Shown here piece after piece: positions 59,441 through 64,000 of a stretch of DNA of 64,000 bases. Made by a program: the position numbers and the translations under genes. The notes beneath the pieces were generated by a model. That model ran no database searches, was not told the DNA's origin, and saw only the letters and a list, made by a program, of their open reading frames with translations. The DNA comes from Watersipora subatra (taxonomy: Eukaryota; Bryozoa; Gymnolaemata; Cheilostomatida; Watersiporidae). Where the stretch lies: the NCBI RefSeq assembly GCF_963576615.1, contig NC_088708.1:29085191-29149190 (forward strand), read 5' to 3'. Position 1 is the stretch's first letter. The number at the start of each line of letters is the position of its first letter.

Positions 59441-60849
59441 AGATTAAAGCCAAGTACGAGATTTTATCAATATCTTCAAGTCGTGAAAATGGATAAAAAG
59501 ATTTGCAATCTTTGCAAAATCGCGACGAAAACAGCTGCGACACTATTACAATGAAATCACTCATTTTTTTTAACTAGATTATTTGATTATTGTCTTTTCA
59601 AAATTCTTATTCATGACAGCAAAGCCTGCATTCATAAATTTTAAACAGATGACTTCTGAGAATAGCTAGTGTTCACAGACAATTTTTGAAATTTTATGTT
59701 TGTTTGAAAAAAGAATTTATTGCGCACTCCGCAAAATGTATGCACAAGCTGATTGGTATAATTTTATAACCACCGCTCGAAAGTTAATGCGGGTCGTATA
59801 AATTCGCTCTAGCTTTTCCGATATTTGTAAAACCTGTTTCAACTTTGCGTTAGAATTATCTACCATGTTGGGTAAACAAAAAATGTTACTATTACACCGC
59901 TACTAGATAGTGACAATGTAATAAAATGGCTGCCTCAGAAGAAGTGCTTTTGTCACGCTTTCACGCATTCGCTAATTGTCGGCATTGGCATCGTACATCA
60001 TACATCTGTTTTGCAGAAAAATGACCTTGTCACAGCTTGGAGTTGGCATGGCGAGTGTTTTTGTTTCCAAAACTAGCTTTTTGTTCTTCCAACATCAAAA
60101 TCATTGCTAAAATAAAATGTTACTGTATTAGGATAAATAAATTTAATTTTAAAATGCTGTCAGTTAACCTTCAAGTCTCACAATATTTCTTGTATTTGCT
60201 CCAAGGATGATTGGTTCATTTATCGTTGCTTTGAGCAAAATCTGTATCTATACCAAAAGACCGTCAATAAATAATTGAAAGCCTACCATTGCAGGTTTCT
60301 GCATTTTATCAATGGTATAAAGGGATTTTTAATGACAGTGTAAATGCTGAAATTAGCATTGCATTGAGTCTTTATTAAAAATTCTAACAAGTACATATTT
60401 AAAATTCATCAAATTAACTAATCTGTTCCTTTGTTTTAAGTTAATTGATTGAAACAAAATTGACCGGCCATGTGTGAGATCGATTTTTAGTTTAACAATA
60501 CGCAAGCCCATTAATGCCCAGGCTATCTTTAATTGCCAATCAGATAGCCTGCAGGTGGATATTTAAAGAAGATGGTTCTTAGGAACCAGACTGACTTTTG
60601 AATCCAAATATTTTTAGCGACCTAGTGAAAAGCACGGAGCATAGATGTGTGTGAAGTTTGGTTGAAATCGGCCAAAAAATGTGGAACGACAAAGCACTTA
60701 CACAGACAAAGTGCTATTTATTAATGGAGATATGTAGCTTGAAATATTATTAGATTCATATATTTCAATGCATAAAAAGACCAGCTTCATTTTTTGCATT
60801 TGTAAAGACACACACTTTTATTAACATCGCTATTCCTATAACTTTTTAG
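59441..60849. other. Gene-poor region before the unrecognised exons
   Basis: AT-rich. AGGCTATCT..AGATAGCCT at about 60518-60550 forms a small hairpin. No exon recognised. Confidence 0.45.
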
Positions 60850-60986
60850 TATCTCCGTATTCTGAACATAGTCTGTCTCTTTTTGGTGGACGTGGCCTTG
60901 TTGTTGACCTCAAGACACTGGTACTAGCCGACAGCAAATTCTATGCACCAACTTGCTTCTATATGGATTTCCTGCTTGGAATCAAG
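60850..60986 (+). CDS. Likely internal exon, unrecognised protein
   Basis: Bounded by AACTTTTTAG and AAG|GTACGG. Only one frame is open across all 137 nt, reading SPYSEHSLSLFGGRGLVVDL and on to FYMDFLLGIK. The composition is that of a folded protein and is not repeat-like. Incoming phase is 1 and outgoing phase is 0. I do not recognise the family. Confidence 0.5.
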
Positions 60987-61179
60987 GTACGGATTCACTG
61001 CATTTCCATGCCATGAAGGTATTGTAGGGGTTGTTATTCCTTGGAGTATGTATTGGCTGATATGTTCTCATACAGTCAATGATTTACTTGTACAGACGGA
61101 TTTACTTATTAATGCTATAGGTTTGTAAAGGGGTCAATGTATTCTTTATTTTATGACACTAGTATTCTGGTGGTGTATT

Positions 61180-61405
61180 GTGCTGTGAGAGATCGTCAGG
61201 AGTGCCGATAAAGCACAGAGAATGAGTGTATGCACAACTATTCTGAGATACTGGAAGGCGAATAATTAGCCTAGGTGTTAGGGTGTCAGACCACTAAGTC
61301 GAGTCTCACGAGTTCGAATCCTTTGCTAAGCAATTTCTAATCCAAACCTTCAGCTTTGGTTTTGGATAGATGGACACGGCTCGTATTGTCAACCTTAGCG
61401 GTTGA
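61180..61405 (+). mobile_element. tRNA-derived SINE with non-tRNA leader
   Basis: Leader TGCTGTGAGAGATCGTCAGG (from 61180) and GTGCCGATAAAG are shared with 43688-43920. The tRNA-like part has A box TAGCCTAGGTGTTAGGGTG (about 61268) and B box CGAGTTCGAATCC (61309-61321). The tail has GGATAGATGGACACGGCTCG. Confidence 0.65.
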
Positions 61406-61511
61406 AATAAAGCATGCTTGAATATAAACCGTATATCTCTAGTAGAAGCCGAGTTCATCAATGATTACTGATGCCATGTGCATCAGTAAGATGCCATGTG
61501 CAAGGATTCAT

Positions 61512-61626
61512 CATAGAACATCAGGTCATAGAACATCAGGTCATAGAACATCAGGTCATAGAACATCAGGTCATAGAACATCAGGTCCTAGGACATCAGG
61601 TCATAGGACATCAGGACATCGGACAG
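61512..61626 (+). repeat. 15-bp minisatellite, about 7.5 copies
   Basis: Five exact copies of CATAGAACATCAGGT, then diverging ones. The open frame across it (IEHQV repeats) is explained by the 15-bp period. Confidence 0.9.
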
Positions 61627-61956
61627 CGTGATCCTCAAAAAATAGACATCGTAGGAAAAGCTTTTTTAAGATTGCAATCTTGGTATTTTTATGTGGTTTG
61701 AAAATGGCTTTACGAAGAACTCAACTTCAAAGCATAGAAACGCTGTGGTCGGTTAAGTTAAGAGTGTTGTATTTATACATTTTTGTTATCATGAATAAAT
61801 CACATTAATTTTAGCGAAGGTTTCTTCAGAATCAAACAGAAATGTCAAAGTCAATGATAAGCTGATTAGAGTGACCTAAATGATTATTTGTTAAGATATA
61901 ATATGGCAAACCCTCCTAAATCTTCATTAGGCCTACTAGTATATTTCTATCGTTAG

Positions 61957-62174
61957 GTCGAGTGATGTCTGGCCCAGCTGGCAATGGGGTGAATAGGGGT
62001 GGTCGACAGGTGCCAGCATACAGACAAACTTCGGCTCAGAGTGCACCTTCCTTCAGCCCCTCGTTCTATGGATCAGTTTCGTCAAGGACTGTTGACGTGC
62101 AGACGACAGCCAGCAGTCTACGGGATGCTTCTCAGGAGCAGGATGTCTCCGCACCTGCATCGCCACAGTGTCTG
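61957..62174 (+). CDS. Likely exon encoding Ser/Gln-rich segment
   Basis: Between TATCGTTAG and CTG|GTAGGT, reading RVMSGPAGNGVNRGGRQVPA and on to SAPASPQCL: a low-complexity, probably disordered segment with good codon variety. Incoming phase is 1, so it does not join directly to 60850-60986 (outgoing phase 0). An unseen exon between them, or a start at the ATG 61965 in a first exon, would resolve this. Family not recognised. Confidence 0.45.
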
Positions 62175-64000
62175 GTAGGTCACTGTTTTAAAATATATCC
62201 GACCCTATAAAGGGATTCATAGTCACAATGTATGTATTGAGTGAAAGTGTTGCTGTGTAGTTTTTTTAAATAGATGACACAAATATCAATTTTGCTGCGA
62301 GTGTGGGTAATTTTTATTGTTTTCTCGCTTGTACGGCTGAAGGCTGGTTAGCACTGTATCGCTGTATGTCAGGGTTGTCCTATCAGCAATTATTCGTTGA
62401 CTATGTACACCGTGGACCGATGACATCGCTGAGGCAAGTGGATATGTTGGAAAACACGCCAGCTGTCAAACTATCCTGATAGTTCCCAGGCATCCATGAC
62501 AGTCAGTGCAATGTGCTCCACGTCAGCGATGGTGTTGGCTGTCGTGGAATGCTTTTATTTATATTTCTCTAGTTGCTGCGGGACTAGTATTTCAAAGTTT
62601 GGCGACTGCATCGTGTAATGAGAACGCTGTCGCAGACTATTCACCGATGCAAACATGGATGGGTTTGTGATAGTGTGTACGATGTTATCAAAGACGATCA
62701 CCGATGTGTTGTAGTATTTATACTGACATACTGCGATATGGTGTGAACCAGTCTTTAACGTTGTGGGTTCTACAGGAATGTAGAGCAGTCAAAGGTTTCC
62801 ACTTGCTATTGAGTAAACTTTTATTTTTGTGTTATATGAAATCGGCCAGTTGATTATAAGGCATTTTACAACCATATAATGTACATTCTCCTCAATAGTT
62901 TCAGTAGGTGCAGGTTTTGATCATTGGAGAAGGCCATGGACGTATGTAGAATGATAATTCATGCCAGGTTTATACGTTGCGTTGGGACACCTGCGATATG
63001 TGCCAACATTTCATATATTGACTGGTGATAGGTTTTCAGTTATTTGTAAGTACGCTGTAATGCGATTATCAGACATCTGTGAGCAGAGTTTACTGCATGT
63101 ATAACAACTCATCACTTGTTCATACGCCTATCAATAAAATCATACAAAATACGCCGTTGAAGTGCAGATTTGTTCTAGCCTTCAAGTGTCGGTGAACATA
63201 TAGGGAGTTGTGTGTTTCCATTGATTAGCTGTTTACTCTCTACTCACTAGGCCTTCTTTCCTTTGTCATGCTAATGAAGTAGTGTGTCAACTAACTGGCC
63301 TTAGTTCTTATCCACTGACGAATGCTTTAGTCAATTTTCCCATTGTTACTGTTGTATTGTGGGTATTTCATATGTGGTATATTCCTTCATATGTTGGTCA
63401 ATGCTCTTCAGCGTTTTTATTTTTTTATCAGGCCAACTGCAGAAAGTAACTGCATATAGCTTTAGTGTTACAAACAATCTCTGATCGTTTACTGCTGTTG
63501 TGTGTAACACTGATTGAAATCACTCAGTCTGCATGCAAAATTTGATAAATGGTCTGGATTCAACATGGCTGCATTTCAGCAAAGCAGCTTTACTTCACTT
63601 TCTTCAGTCCCATGAAATATCACGAAAAAAACAAGACTGTTAAGTTTTGTTAGCAATTTCCAAAATTGGAGTGGTAATGTAAGTAAAAGCCTTCGCAAGA
63701 TAAAATGCTACAAATACAGCCATATAGGCTGATGCTATCGTTATCACGTACGTATGTTTTGCACGGCAAGATAATTTTTCGTTTGACCTTTGCTCATTGG
63801 TTACTATGTACCAGCTACCAGACGCAAGGTGAGTTCATATTTAGCCTATGAATATCAGCAGTTCATGCCCTTCAAATGTAGTCCACAATGTTGACTACTA
63901 ATTTAAAAAGTCTTATGTCTGAGTAAATTTAATTTTAATATTTCAACTTTTTAACAGTAGCAACAGTAACTTTGGAGTAAAACAAGTATCATTATACAAA
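62175..64000. other. Probable intron or flank, nothing recognised
   Basis: AT-rich, no further exon or repeat recognised up to the window end. The gene carrying the exon at 61957 probably continues beyond. Confidence 0.4.

Noticed and set aside
61267-61325. Possible tRNA gene
   Set aside because: tRNA-like promoter boxes inside a SINE; no cloverleaf could be drawn.

Overview
The window is AT-rich, intron-containing animal nuclear DNA. The genes have GT-AG introns, and almost every intron and intergenic stretch holds transposon debris. A Skeletor-type DM13/DOMON protein, a MARCHF5 ubiquitin ligase, Gypsy elements with animal-type domain order, hAT and mariner-like MITEs and tRNA-derived SINEs all fit a marine invertebrate. 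A lophotrochozoan is plausible, but the sequence alone does not prove the phylum.

Layout. (1) 1-9134: a young, nearly complete Ty3/Gypsy LTR retrotransposon on the minus strand. It has LTRs, a PPT, a PBS matching the 3' end of a tRNA-Leu, gag, and an open pol frame in the -1 register with a GGGAAAC slippery site in the overlap. The pol product carries a very long extension after integrase with a C2H2-type finger. (2) 9329-10246: a TTAA-flanked MITE. (3) 10550-14524: the last four exons of a Skeletor-like gene; its 5' exons are not in the window, so the retrotransposon probably lies in its intron or upstream. (4) 14525-19786: intergenic, with a decayed hAT element. (5) 19858-28262: a complete 16-exon Skeletor-like gene (704 aa: signal peptide, two DM13 domains, DOMON, Skeletor C-terminal region, hydrophobic tail). 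(6) 30226-45512: a complete six-exon MARCHF5 gene (276 aa, C4HC3 RING-CH, four membrane segments). Its 8.3-kb intron 4 holds two blocks of an 18-bp minisatellite, separated by a decayed Gypsy element that is itself split by a hAT MITE. Its 5-kb intron 5 holds a mariner-like MITE with a nested perfect-TSD palindrome. (7) 45.5-60.8 kb: gene-poor, with a second decayed Gypsy element, a second copy of the TTAA MITE inside it, a hAT transposase remnant and a 736-bp palindromic hAT MITE. (8) 60850-62174: two likely exons of an unrecognised plus-strand gene.

The host genes have no evident shared pathway. Skeletor-like proteins are extracellular or membrane-anchored DM13/DOMON proteins, while MARCHF5 is a mitochondrial outer-membrane E3 ligase. 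The most unusual material is in the mobile elements: the post-integrase zinc-binding extensions of two different Gypsy elements, and the density of fold-back MITEs with intact target-site duplications. Exon boundaries, splice phases and TSDs were read by eye; no homology search was run.
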